From Hyphomicrobiales bacterium (lineage in GTDB: Bacteria > Pseudomonadota > Alphaproteobacteria > Rhizobiales > Rhizobiaceae), in assembly GCA_021775415.1 (NCBI GenBank), contig JAJFHV010000016.1, forward strand, positions 91,639 to 155,638: a DNA stretch of 64,000 bases. Direction: 5' to 3'. The position numbers were made by a program, and so were the translations under genes. The notes beneath the pieces were generated by a model that saw nothing but the letters and a program-made list of their open reading frames with translations, was not told the origin of the DNA and did no database searches. Of this stretch, positions 24,353 to 33,456 are shown one piece after another; position 1 is the stretch's first letter; each line of letters begins with the position of its first letter.

Positions 24353-27300
24353 TATTTTTTCGAAGCCATTTGTTATTCCCGCCCGAAGTTGGCTCCTCCG
24401 GTTGACTGTTTTGGCTGGCACCTTGTTGGGAGTTTTCTACAGCGTTTAGTTCCGCCTGCTTCGCTTCAGCTTCTTCTACAACACGGGCTTCTTCTGCTTT
24501 GAGCGCTTCCTCGGCGAGATGAGCCTCTTCAGCCTGCCGCTCTTCTTCAGCAATGCGGTCCGCTTCCGCCTTGCGAGCCTCCTCAATCTGGCGTTCTTCC
24601 TCGGCGAGACGGGCTTCCTCAGCTTTTCGGGCTTCTTCCGCATTGCGGGCAGCCTCCGCTTCGCGAGCAATTTCTGCCTGCCGCTCTTCTTCTTCCCTTT
24701 CAGCTTCTTCGAGCCTCTTGCGCTCTTCTTCTTCCCGGATAATGCGAAGCTGTTCTTCAAGGATTAAACGTGCCTCTTCTTCCTTGCGCTCCCGGTATAG
24801 AACCTTGGCATGGGCCAGTTGAACGTCACGCCGAAGGCGTTGCTTTTCCAACACCGATGCTTCCATAATTTCCACCCGCCGCTGGCTGCGCTCAAATGCA
24901 CGCAACGACAAAAACCCCTCCAAAGTACCGGTATCGATCGAAAGTTTGGGTTCGAAAATTGTCCCACTCCAGGCAAACCCTAATTCTGGGTCAGCTCCAC
25001 TTATGGCCTCTTTTCCAGGATCAAACCGCATCACTGCATTCGCGTTGAATTCACCGGCGACCAGGTCAACTTCAAGATTACCGGCCAGCTTACTGCCTTG
25101 CGAATTACTTGCGATATTTCTGATGACGATCTTTCCCTGGCTGGCTGTGTAGGATGCATTAATTGCTTCAGTCGGGAAAGAAGCGATGAGAACCGTATCC
25201 TCGACCAATGCGGTTACCTGCTCTTTGCCTATTTCAAAATCCTCTGAATCAGACCGTGCAAGCATGTTTTCAAAACTGGCCGGATCAATTCCGCTCAATA
25301 TCCCTGGCGAAACATCCACGACACCACTGCCAGTTGCAGATGCTACCATCCCCGAGAGGCTGCGCCCGGCAGACTCCAACGTCCCGTTGACCGACAATTT
25401 TCCTGTAAATACCCCACGTGCCCCAATGTGTTTTGTAAATTTTTCCGCATCGATGCTCTCCAGCTCAAAGCGCAAATCTCCAACGACAGTTCCCTCTGAG
25501 TTCTTGAGGCCAAGGTTCGCGCTTGCTTCGCCACCCAGTAGCCCGAATCGGGCCTGATTGAGATTAAGCGTGTTGTTAAGCAACACCAATTCAAACGAGG
25601 GCTTGGTCCCAACCAGGCCCCCACCCAAATTAATCACCTCCGCCCTGAGATCGATTTTTGCATCATGACCCTTGTATATTGGCTCGCCGAAGTTTTCCTC
25701 ACTCCAAACTTCGGGGCCGATATCAATTGGTGAAATCGGCGAAATATCTCCACCGAATATACTGTTTGAAATCAGCGGGAGCGACAGGTGACCAAGATCC
25801 AGGTTGCCTTCAAGTCTGGGTCGCGCAAGCCCAAATCGCTTCAAGCTCAATTCGCCTGAAAATTTGTTGTTGCCAAGTTGGCCTTTCAAGCTGTGAAACC
25901 GCGTCTCTGCCGGACTGTGCCTCAAACCCAGGGATAGCGAAGCAGGCAATTTGGAATCCAGACCAACGCCGGGTATCCGGTACCCCGAAACCAACAGATA
26001 GGGCGCGATGTCGGCCGAGCCCAGGGTCAGCTCCAAGTCGGTATCAAATTCGCGCCAATCCGAAGATTTCAAAGTTCCCTTGGCGGTCGCATTTGTACCC
26101 GCTGCATCAGCTGCTACAAATGTTGTAAATCCGTCTTTTGCCTTACCTGAAAGTTCAAGCGTAGCGGAAAGCGGTCCAGGTGCGTCAACCGGCAGGGTAT
26201 CAAATCCCAACTGCCGCAAAAGTCGCTCTGGTGAATCGTTCTCAACCGAGCCGGTAATGTTCAATTGCGTATCTGCGAATGTTTCCAGTCGGCCATTAAA
26301 CCCGACACGAAAATCGATGTTGGTGCCACCCATTACCCCGCTAACCAACGCCTGTCCCCGTGACCCGGCATCCCTGGCCCTGGTATCCAACTCCACCTCA
26401 ATAGAAGTATTTGACGTAAGCGCGGGATCAGAACGAAGCACATCAATCAGCGGCACCCCTTCGTGCAATTTATCCGCCAAAGACAAAAGCCCGTCCGCAT
26501 GGGCACCTGTAACGGTAAGCTTCATATTTCCATTTGGTTTATCAAGCAGGTTTTCTATCCGCCCGGCGCTCTCAATACGCGCACCAAAGAATTCACCGGC
26601 ATTCAGCCGCTCTACCGAAACTGCACCGTCTCGCACCTGCACATGGGCATCGACATCTTGAGCGGTAAAACTCTGTCCAACAAAATTGCCCTCAAGAACC
26701 TTCGCCTCAATTTCGATGTCCAGATCATGGTTGGTGAGATCGGAATTGCCGGGTTCGCGGGTTAGCGAGTAAATCGCTTTCAGATCATCAAGATTGATCC
26801 GGTCTCCCTCGAGCTGCGTAACAATTCCTGGTTGACCATTCGCCGGGGCCAACCGCTGCAGCTTGCCATGAAGCACAGCCTTGTCCAGAATCAGTTGCAG
26901 GTTGTCAAACGTTGCTTGTTGCTGTGAAATCGTAACATCAGCTGCCATTCCGACAGACTTGAGACGTCGAAATGCCGGATCAACCTCGCCGGAAACCCAG
27001 GATGCAAAACCGGTTGGCTGGCGAGAAGCAACAACCAAAGCGCCATTAAATCCGAAATCATCCCCAAGACCTACCCGGCCACTCGCCTCAAACTTTGTGT
27101 TACCCGGCAAAATTGCAGACAGCGAGCGAACATCCCAGCCTTTCCCGAGAGGCCGAACGACTGCCGATACTTCCCGAATAAAAGTATCACCAGCAACAAT
27201 CGCCGGCAGCACGATGTCGATTTCCCCATCAATGAAAGGAACCGGTACACGTTCAAGCACCGACCGCAGGGCACCAATTCGTTGTTCAAGACTTGTAAGG

Positions 27301-28289
27301 CCTGTTATCGCCTGGGAGAGCTTGAGCCTGTCCAGGTCAATCTGACGCCCATCAACCTTGAGCCTGAAAAATACGGTTTTCCGGATGTCCGCAATCCCCT
27401 CGCCCGTAACCGTGTACGGGTCCTCACGCGCGCCCACTTCCAAACGGTACTCGGGTATTTTCACCGTTTCAGGGGTTGTTTCAAAACGCCCTTCAGAAAC
27501 CACCGGAAGTGGTGCACTTTGCACTTCCATGGCTGCGATCTGTGCCTGGGGAAGCGGTGAAACCTTGAACGCGCCACGCCAGGAAAGCACTTCATTTTCC
27601 AGACTTACTGGCCCGTCAAGCAACAGGCGATAGGGCTGATCGGCCCTGCTCGCTTCAATTTTCACTCGAACCGCACCGGTGTCCTGCAGGGTTCCAGTGG
27701 CAATCTGAAAGCTGGATGAAGTTCCCTCCACCATTGCATTCGCATCAATCCGCCAAGGTCCGAGTAGTGACTTGGCGCTGAATTCGGCCTGAATATTCTC
27801 TAAATTCAGTCGACGCCCACCCGCTAGCCCATCTATCGAGATCGATCCGTTTTCAACTACCAGCTTGTCTATATTAATTCGGCCAGGGTCGACCAGCAGC
27901 TCTTTTCGACTGGTCCAGGCAATAGTGCCTTTTTCTTCAATCTTCAAATTGAGTTGCGGCCGCAACATCGCCATGTCCACGATACGCACTTCGCCGGAAA
28001 GGAACGGCATGAGTTCCGCATTAAACGAAAACCGCTCAACATTCATCAGCGGTGAGCCGTCAAGATTGCGGCCAACTTCCAGATCTTCAAAACTTACCGA
28101 AGGCAGCGGCAGGATACGCAGAGTAACGTCACCGCCCACAACAACCGGTTGTCCAACTACCCGTGAAGCTTCACGCTCAAAGTCAGCCTTGTAGGCACTC
28201 CAGTCGATAAAGATTGGGGCAATCAGCGCCGTAAACAGCACGGCGACAACAAGTGCCCCAGCAATAACGAACAACCGATATAACAACAA
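24315..28289 (-). CDS. AsmA-family protein with coiled-coil C-terminal tail
   Basis: A 1324-residue protein. An N-terminal membrane anchor (about 7-28) precedes the AsmA opening FIDWSAYKADFEREASRVVGQPVVVGGDVTLRILPLPS. A very long beta-rich periplasmic region follows, with the AsmA_2-type C-terminal domain near 900-1090. AsmA-like proteins are related to bridge-like lipid transporters and help move phospholipids to the outer membrane. Residues about 1120-1290 are an almost uninterrupted Glu/Ala/Arg coiled coil with repeated EEAR(K/L)AEE units, unusual for the family. The frame starts at TTG 28289 or 28286 behind GGGAG; no ATG lies near the anchor. The 3' end overlaps the convergent RHH gene by 38 bp. 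Confidence 0.9.
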   Translation of the reverse strand: MLLYRLFVIAGALVVAVLFTALIAPIFIDWSAYKADFEREASRVVGQPVVVGGDVTLRILPLPSVSFEDLEVGRNLDGSPLMNVERFSFNAELMPFLSGEVRIVDMAMLRPQLNLKIEEKGTIAWTSRKELLVDPGRINIDKLVVENGSISIDGLAGGRRLNLENIQAEFSAKSLLGPWRIDANAMVEGTSSSFQIATGTLQDTGAVRVKIEASRADQPYRLLLDGPVSLENEVLSWRGAFKVSPLPQAQIAAMEVQSAPLPVVSEGRFETTPETVKIPEYRLEVGAREDPYTVTGEGIADIRKTVFFRLKVDGRQIDLDRLKLSQAITGLTSLEQRIGALRSVLERVPVPFIDGEIDIVLPAIVAGDTFIREVSAVVRPLGKGWDVRSLSAILPGNTKFEASGRVGLGDDFGFNGALVVASRQPTGFASWVSGEVDPAFRRLKSVGMAADVTISQQQATFDNLQLILDKAVLHGKLQRLAPANGQPGIVTQLEGDRINLDDLKAIYSLTREPGNSDLTNHDLDIEIEAKVLEGNFVGQSFTAQDVDAHVQVRDGAVSVERLNAGEFFGARIESAGRIENLLDKPNGNMKLTVTGAHADGLLSLADKLHEGVPLIDVLRSDPALTSNTSIEVELDTRARDAGSRGQALVSGVMGGTNIDFRVGFNGRLETFADTQLNITGSVENDSPERLLRQLGFDTLPVDAPGPLSATLELSGKAKDGFTTFVAADAAGTNATAKGTLKSSDWREFDTDLELTLGSADIAPYLLVSGYRIPGVGLDSKLPASLSLGLRHSPAETRFHSLKGQLGNNKFSGELSLKRFGLARPRLEGNLDLGHLSLPLISNSIFGGDISPISPIDIGPEVWSEENFGEPIYKGHDAKIDLRAEVINLGGGLVGTKPSFELVLLNNTLNLNQARFGLLGGEASANLGLKNSEGTVVGDLRFELESIDAEKFTKHIGARGVFTGKLSVNGTLESAGRSLSGMVASATGSGVVDVSPGILSGIDPASFENMLARSDSEDFEIGKEQVTALVEDTVLIASFPTEAINASYTASQGKIVIRNIASNSQGSKLAGNLEVDLVAGEFNANAVMRFDPGKEAISGADPELGFAWSGTIFEPKLSIDTGTLEGFLSLRAFERSQRRVEIMEASVLEKQRLRRDVQLAHAKVLYRERKEEEARLILEEQLRIIREEEERKRLEEAEREEEERQAEIAREAEAARNAEEARKAEEARLAEEERQIEEARKAEADRIAEEERQAEEAHLAEEALKAEEARVVEEAEAKQAELNAVENSQQGASQNSQPEEPTSGGNNKWLRKNIIENLEKLFQTK

Positions 28290-28337
28290 CTCACTCCCGG
28301 ATCATGAATTTCAGAAAATTCAGACCACTCAATTCCG

Positions 28338-29822
28338 TCAATCCCCCAGGCCAAGAACCTTTCCGGGGTTCATAATGTTGCGCGGGTCTATGGCTATTTT
28401 GAGAGCTGCCATAACATCCGCACCAGCGCCATGCTCCAGGCGTATAAATCTTCGCTTACCCTGACCAATGCCGTGTTCGCCGGTACAAGTACCTTCCATC
28501 GCCAGCGCGCGCATTGCCAGTTTTTCCATTACCGTTTCCGCGCGTTCAACTTCTGCCGGATCATTTTCATCAACCATGATAAGCGCATGAAAATTTCCGT
28601 CCCCCACATGCCCCACAACCGGGCCGTACAATCCTGCTTCCGCAATATCAGCCTGGGTTTGAGTAACACACTCCGCCAAGCGTGATATCGGCACACATAC
28701 ATCTGTCGAAAGACCACGTCGTGATTTGTCCTGTGCAGTCGTCGCCCAATATACGTCATGGCGGGCTTTCCACATGCGGTTGCGGTCTTCGGTTTTCGTT
28801 ACCCAGTCAAATCCACTGCCACCAAATTCATCGGCTATCGCGCCAAACAGTTCTGCCTGTTCCTTTACTCCATTTTCAGAGCCATGAAATTCGAGCATTA
28901 ACAACGGCGAAACTGGATATGAAAGGTTTGAATACTCATTCACTGCCTTGACGGTTTCCGCATCAAGCAATTCAATGCGTGCCATCGGCAACCCGCTCTG
29001 CATCGCGAGAATGGTTGTGTTGCACGCGGCCTCTACCGTTGGAAATGAACAAATCGCTGCAGACATTGCTTCGGGAATACCGAACAGGCGAACCGTCAAC
29101 TCCGTGATGATCCCGAGCGTACCTTCCGAACCCACCAGCAATCGTGTCAAATCATAACCCGCAGAAGATTTCCGTGCGCGGTTTCCGGTTTTAACAATCC
29201 TTCCATCCGGCATCACAGCCGTCAGGCTGATGACGTTCTCCCGCATTGTACCGTAGCGCACCGCATTGGTGCCCGAGGCCCGGGTTGCAGCCATGCCACC
29301 GAGTGAAGCATTGGCTCCAGGATCGATTGGGAAAAACAGTCCGGTGTCGCGCAAATGCTCATTGAGTGCCTCACGCGTAACGCCTGCTTGTACAGTTACA
29401 TCAAGATCTTCATCATTAACCGAAAGGATCGCATTCATCTCGTTGAGGTCAATTGATATTCCACCTGCCGGTGCATTGACCCCGCCTTCCAGTGATGTGC
29501 CAGTACCAAAGGGAATGACGGGCACATGGTGCTCTGCACAAACGCGAACCGTTTCCTGAACATCTTCGCTGGATCCTGCAAACACAACGGCATCTGGAAG
29601 TTGACCTGGGATATAGGTCGTCGTGTGACAATGCTGCTCGCGCAAGGCTTGGGAAGTTTTCAGCTTTTCGCCGAAGCGCTGTTTGAGGATACCAATCGCC
29701 GTCTCGATTCCCTCCTCGTTGCGCTCGAAAACTTCCAGATCCTTTAAGGCCACTGCATTCTCCAGACTGTCATCAGCTATCGCCGTACTTAGATACCGGA
29801 CTACCTGACACCATGCAATCAT
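28338..29822 (-). CDS. FAD-linked D-lactate dehydrogenase / glycolate-oxidase-D-like protein
   Basis: About 494 residues from ATG 29822 (the frame opens at TTG 29873). The FAD_binding_4 domain (about 75-215) has VIPFGTGTSLEGGVNAPAGGISIDLN and the family motif NASLGGMAATRASGTNAVRYGTM. The FAD-oxidase C domain follows (about 250-490), with ARIELLDAETVKAVNEYS, VGHVGDGNFH (metal/substrate His) and GTCTGEHGIGQGKRRF. Such enzymes oxidise D-lactate, glycolate or D-2-hydroxyglutarate and pass electrons to the respiratory chain. The closest-looking type is the D-lactate dehydrogenase (cytochrome). The N-terminus is uncertain; a GTG about 24 codons in, behind GGAG, is an alternative. Confidence 0.88.
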   Translation of the reverse strand: MIAWCQVVRYLSTAIADDSLENAVALKDLEVFERNEEGIETAIGILKQRFGEKLKTSQALREQHCHTTTYIPGQLPDAVVFAGSSEDVQETVRVCAEHHVPVIPFGTGTSLEGGVNAPAGGISIDLNEMNAILSVNDEDLDVTVQAGVTREALNEHLRDTGLFFPIDPGANASLGGMAATRASGTNAVRYGTMRENVISLTAVMPDGRIVKTGNRARKSSAGYDLTRLLVGSEGTLGIITELTVRLFGIPEAMSAAICSFPTVEAACNTTILAMQSGLPMARIELLDAETVKAVNEYSNLSYPVSPLLMLEFHGSENGVKEQAELFGAIADEFGGSGFDWVTKTEDRNRMWKARHDVYWATTAQDKSRRGLSTDVCVPISRLAECVTQTQADIAEAGLYGPVVGHVGDGNFHALIMVDENDPAEVERAETVMEKLAMRALAMEGTCTGEHGIGQGKRRFIRLEHGAGADVMAALKIAIDPRNIMNPGKVLGLGD

Positions 29823-29900
29823 CACGAATTTGTTGGGATGCTTGCGCCAACTCCCCAGTTGTGAAAAAACCAAGACACTACAAATAGTTCAGTGTGCCAA

Positions 29901-31556
29901 ATGCCACATCGTCAGATGCCGGAAATCATCTCAAGGCTGCCTTCCCTGGTTTATGGGTGGATTGAGCCGAATGTCCGGGAATTTTTATCCACCAGACAAC
30001 TCCAGGTATGGCTGGCAGCAATTCTCATAGGCTCCGGTGTTTCAATCGCTGCCATCGTCTTTCGCGAGCTGATCGGTGCTGTCCAACTTGTCTGGTTGGG
30101 TGACAGTTCTGAAAACATTTCAACCATTGTAAAGGGCCTGCCCTGGTATGTTGTTTTGTTGGCGCCTGCTGTTGGTGGGGCGGTGGTAGGCGCGGGTCTC
30201 GTGCATCTTGTGCCTCTAAGGCGTACCAGCGGTGTACCGGATGTGATCGAAGCCCGCACACGCGAGGGCCGCGACATTGAGATGAAGCCGGCACTGTGGT
30301 CGGCAGCGCTTACTGTCGTATCGCTGGGGTCAGGTGCGAGTGCCGGGCGTGAAGGTCCAATTGTACATCTGGGAGCCGCAATTTCTGCGCTGCTTGCCGG
30401 ATTGTTCAAACTGCCCCTCTGGTCCAACAAGACCCTTCTGGCAAGCGGCGTGGCTGCAGCAGTTTCCGCGTCCTTTAATGCTCCGATTGCCGGTGTGCTG
30501 TTTGCTCACGAAATAATACTCGGTCACTATTCAAGACGCTCTTTCGTACCGATTGTTATTGCCTCGGTTGGCGGAACGGTTTTTTCAAGGTTGTGGTTCG
30601 GTGACATCGCTGCCTTCGATATCCCGGATTATCAAATCACATCATTTTGGGAGATACCTGCTTTCGCTCTATTGGGTATCGTTTGTGCGCTGGTTTCAGT
30701 GCTGTTTCAGTTTGCACTGGTGAGCACGGATTATGTCGCCCGCCATATCCATATTTCGCTTTACATCAGGCCGATAATTGGTGGCCTGATGATTGGTGCG
30801 ATTGCCTTGCTGTTCCCGCAAGTTCTGGGCGTTGGTTATGAGGCTACCGACCAGGCACTCAAAAACCAGCTTTCCATCGAGCTGATGTTCGGACTGTTGT
30901 TTGCAAAAACCGCTGCAACTGCGATCACCCTGGCGTCAAGATTTGGCGGTGGGGTATTCTCGCCCGCGCTCTATATCGGCGCAATGACCGGCGGGGCATT
31001 TGGTTTGATTGCATCCGGGGTCTTTCCCGAACTGTCATCCAGTCAGGGGCTCTACTCAATTATTGGCATGGGTGCGGTCGCGGCCGCTGTGTTGGGCGCC
31101 CCGTTCTCAACCACCATGATCGTATTTGAGTTGACCGGCGGCTATGCGCTGACCATCGCCCTGTTGCTTGCCGTGTCAATTTCAACCGGCATCAACCAGG
31201 CAATCCATGGTCATTCATACTTCGAATGGCAGCTTGAAATGCGAGGCCTGTTCTTCCGTGATGGCCCGCACCGCTACATGATGCGAACAACAAAAGTTGA
31301 GGACTTCATGACGCCGGTTGATGACGGGGCAGAGCCGGAATTTTTCAATCCCGAACCTGAAAACACCGCACTTAACCGGTCTGACAATCTGGAGTCCGCA
31401 CTTAGAACCTTCGATGATGGCGGCCACCAGCGCCTGCCGGTCATAGATGATGAAAGTGGAGACAACAAAATCATTGGCTGGGCAACACAGGTTCGTGCAC
31501 TCGCCTATTTTAACAAATCTCTGGTAGATGCCAGTGAAGAAGAACACCGGCAATAG
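29901..31556 (+). CDS. CLC-family chloride channel / H+-Cl- antiporter
   Basis: About 551 residues with the multi-helix CLC fold (about 25-430). Selectivity-filter motifs are present: GSGASAGREGP (gating Glu of GREGP), GGGVFSP, and an inner Glu in NAPIAGVLFAHE that corresponds to the proton-path Glu of ClC-ec1, so exchange of chloride for protons is likelier than a passive channel. A C-terminal CBS-like region (about 470-535) includes LESALRTFDDGGHQRLPVIDD. The frame is open from GTG 29892; ATG 29901 is the first ATG. It may serve acid resistance or charge balance. It is divergent from the flavoenzyme gene and convergent with the WYL regulator. Confidence 0.93.
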   Translation: MPHRQMPEIISRLPSLVYGWIEPNVREFLSTRQLQVWLAAILIGSGVSIAAIVFRELIGAVQLVWLGDSSENISTIVKGLPWYVVLLAPAVGGAVVGAGLVHLVPLRRTSGVPDVIEARTREGRDIEMKPALWSAALTVVSLGSGASAGREGPIVHLGAAISALLAGLFKLPLWSNKTLLASGVAAAVSASFNAPIAGVLFAHEIILGHYSRRSFVPIVIASVGGTVFSRLWFGDIAAFDIPDYQITSFWEIPAFALLGIVCALVSVLFQFALVSTDYVARHIHISLYIRPIIGGLMIGAIALLFPQVLGVGYEATDQALKNQLSIELMFGLLFAKTAATAITLASRFGGGVFSPALYIGAMTGGAFGLIASGVFPELSSSQGLYSIIGMGAVAAAVLGAPFSTTMIVFELTGGYALTIALLLAVSISTGINQAIHGHSYFEWQLEMRGLFFRDGPHRYMMRTTKVEDFMTPVDDGAEPEFFNPEPENTALNRSDNLESALRTFDDGGHQRLPVIDDESGDNKIIGWATQVRALAYFNKSLVDASEEEHRQ

Positions 31557-31568
31557 ATTGGTCGACAA

Positions 31569-32255
31569 TCAACCACTTCCAGACTGTTGCTGGAAATACT
31601 CCCGCAACAGCCCTACCCGTCTGGGTCGAAACGATTCATCCAGAAACTCAATCGATTGAATGCGGTCGAGCCTGAACATACGAAAATCTTCACGCAGACA
31701 GCACCAGGCGACGATGGCTTGCACCTTGTCAAAAAAGCAGACACTCAGCGGCCAGATTTTACGCTCAGAATGTTGTTCCTTTAAATCCAGGTAGCTTAGA
31801 TGGACTACCTGTTCATCCCAGATCGCTTCGCGTAATCGCGAAAGCTCAACATCAGATTCGGGATGCTGCCTAAAAAGAAACGTACCGACTGTCGAATGGC
31901 GCAATCGCAGCCGCATATCAGCGGGAAGACTCGCCTCCAATTTCGCCAACGCATTTTGCGCCGCATAGGTGAACTCGGAATTGCCGAGTTTTGCAACGGT
32001 AGTGAGCCCAAGCGCCAACGCCTCTACCTCATCTGCCTCAAACTGCATTGGCGGCAGTGAAGAATCCTCCGTCAGCGTGTAACCATACCCCGCTTCACCG
32101 TCGATAATGGCGCCCGACGTGCGCAAACTTTGAATGTCGCGATAGATACTGCGTTGAGATACTTCCATCTCGTCGGCAAGCCGGCTTGCTGTAACCGGTG
32201 ACGGCAAGCGGCGCATTGCCTGCACAAGTCGAATGAGGCGGTCAGAACGGCTCAT
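31569..32255 (-). CDS. YafY-type transcriptional regulator (HTH_11 + WYL)
   Basis: A 228-residue paralogue of the regulator at 18957. The HTH is MSRSDRLIRLVQAMRRLPSPVTASRLADEMEVSQRSIYRDIQSLR (shown by MEVSQRSIYRDIQSL at about 30-44). The WYL domain (about 130-205) contains KIWPLSVCFFDKVQAIVAWC. It is divergent from a GST and YciI-like pair, a common arrangement in which the regulator controls the detoxification genes. A GTCAGGAG site, as found at the paralogue's promoter, lies between them. Confidence 0.92.
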   Translation of the reverse strand: MSRSDRLIRLVQAMRRLPSPVTASRLADEMEVSQRSIYRDIQSLRTSGAIIDGEAGYGYTLTEDSSLPPMQFEADEVEALALGLTTVAKLGNSEFTYAAQNALAKLEASLPADMRLRLRHSTVGTFLFRQHPESDVELSRLREAIWDEQVVHLSYLDLKEQHSERKIWPLSVCFFDKVQAIVAWCCLREDFRMFRLDRIQSIEFLDESFRPRRVGLLREYFQQQSGSG

Positions 32256-32308
32256 GTTTTCCAGTCCCTTTGGAGAAATTCAAATTAGCTTACCACTGCT
32301 GCCAATAA

Positions 32309-32318
32309 CTGTCAGGAG
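32309..32318. promoter_or_regulatory. Putative WYL-regulator half-site upstream of the GST gene
   Basis: CTGTCAGGAG matches the half-site in both dyads near 18851-18902. A degenerate partner may lie in CTGCTGCC about 10 nt upstream. It is 53 bp from the GST start and 54 bp from the regulator start. Confidence 0.4.
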
Positions 32319-32370
32319 CATATTGCTATCAATCTGGCTTCATAGTTGAACCCCAACCCAAGGAACTAAA

Positions 32371-33078
32371 ATGCTCGAACTACAAACCTTCGGCCCAGCC
32401 TTCGGACTGGCAAGTGCCAGCTCCCCGTGCCTCAAAGCCATGGGCCTGTTGAACATGGCAAACCTCGACTGGAAGCCTGACTTTGCGGCAGACCTCGAAA
32501 AAAGCCCCATGCACAAGTTTCCGGTGCTGAAGGATGGCGACCAAATCATCCCGGACAGCAGTTTCATCCAACAGCATCTCGAGAAAAATTATGGCGCGGA
32601 TTTCGGTAGCTGGTTAACTCCAGAACAACGCGCTACCGCCCATGCATTTAACCGCATGGCGGAAGAACATATCTATTTCGCCACCGTAAACGACCGCTGG
32701 AACAATGATGCAAACTGGGAACACATCAAGGCACTGTTCTTCTCAGGTGCTCCGGCGGAAATTTCAGACACTGTAAGAAGCCAGGTTGTTGCTGGTTTGA
32801 TGACAAATGGTATCGCTCGTTTTCCAACAGAAATGTTGGTGGAACGCATCGGCAAAGATGTGAACGCTATCGCTGATTATCTCGGCGACAAATCCTTCCT
32901 GTTCGGCGACCGAGCCTGTTTTGCAGATATTGCAGTCGCAGCCCAACTCGCAGCTATGGCAGTTTCACCAGAAAAGTCCCCATTTGCCGATCTTATCAAC
33001 AGCCATCCAACCATACCGGCTTGGATTGAACGGGTTAGCAAGAACTACTTCCCGGACAGTGTCGATCTTGCAGCTTGA
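32371..33078 (+). CDS. Glutathione S-transferase family protein
   Basis: A 235-residue cytoplasmic protein. The N-terminal thioredoxin-like domain (about 1-75) has FPVLKDGDQIIPDSSFIQQHLEK, with cis-Pro in FPVL and the glutathione-contacting DSS. The helical C-terminal domain (about 85-225) holds FLFGDRACFADIAVAAQLAAM, the GST N-capping motif. AAGGA 6 nt upstream supports the start. It probably conjugates or reduces a reactive compound; the substrate is unknown. The YciI-like gene follows by 54 nt, and the divergent WYL regulator probably controls both. Confidence 0.88.
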   Translation: MLELQTFGPAFGLASASSPCLKAMGLLNMANLDWKPDFAADLEKSPMHKFPVLKDGDQIIPDSSFIQQHLEKNYGADFGSWLTPEQRATAHAFNRMAEEHIYFATVNDRWNNDANWEHIKALFFSGAPAEISDTVRSQVVAGLMTNGIARFPTEMLVERIGKDVNAIADYLGDKSFLFGDRACFADIAVAAQLAAMAVSPEKSPFADLINSHPTIPAWIERVSKNYFPDSVDLAA

Positions 33079-33132
33079 CGTTTACTGTTAGCAGAGCGAA
33101 CCGACACACCAATCAGCAGGAGTAATAAATCA

Positions 33133-33420
33133 ATGTTCATGGTGCTTCTGAAATTTTCGGGCAACAAAGCGAATGCCAGCCAGTTCATGGAAGGCCACAA
33201 CACGTGGATTAAGCGTGGATTTGACGATGGCGTGTTTTTGTTGGTCGGCAGCTTGCAACCCAATGCGGGTGGCGGGATCATGGCTCACAACACAACTCTT
33301 TCAGACTTGAAAAGCAGAGTAGAGACAGACCCGTTCGTAGCAGAAAAAGTCGTGACTGCCGAGATACTGGAAATCACTCCATCAAAGACGGATAAACGAC
33401 TGAATTTCTTACTGGATTGA
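33133..33420 (+). CDS. YciI-like (YCII domain) protein
   Basis: A 95-residue single-domain protein. MFMVLLKFSGNKANASQFMEGHNTWI and DDGVFLLVGSLQPNAGG follow the YCII pattern, with His near 22 and an Asp in the conserved DDG segment; the domain is a ferredoxin-like dimer. Some YciI proteins dehydrohalogenate aromatic intermediates, but most have no known reaction. Co-transcription with the GST gene suggests a shared detoxification role. A bidirectional terminator follows. Confidence 0.85.
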   Translation: MFMVLLKFSGNKANASQFMEGHNTWIKRGFDDGVFLLVGSLQPNAGGGIMAHNTTLSDLKSRVETDPFVAEKVVTAEILEITPSKTDKRLNFLLD

Positions 33421-33423
33421 GCA

Positions 33424-33456
33424 GAAAAAACACCGGCGTTGGAGATCGCCGGTGTT
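33424..33456. terminator. Bidirectional terminator between YciI-like and EamA genes
   Basis: AACACCGGCG (33429-33438) and CGCCGGTGTT (33447-33456) form a perfect 10-bp stem with an 8-nt loop. The minus strand continues into TTTTTTCT and serves the EamA gene, whose stop codon lies within the stem base. The plus strand has TTTAC. Confidence 0.9.

Noticed and set aside
24500..24900. Tandem direct repeats that could look like a CRISPR or minisatellite
   Set aside because: They are in-frame codons of the Glu/Ala/Arg coiled coil of the AsmA protein, with imperfect units and no spacers.
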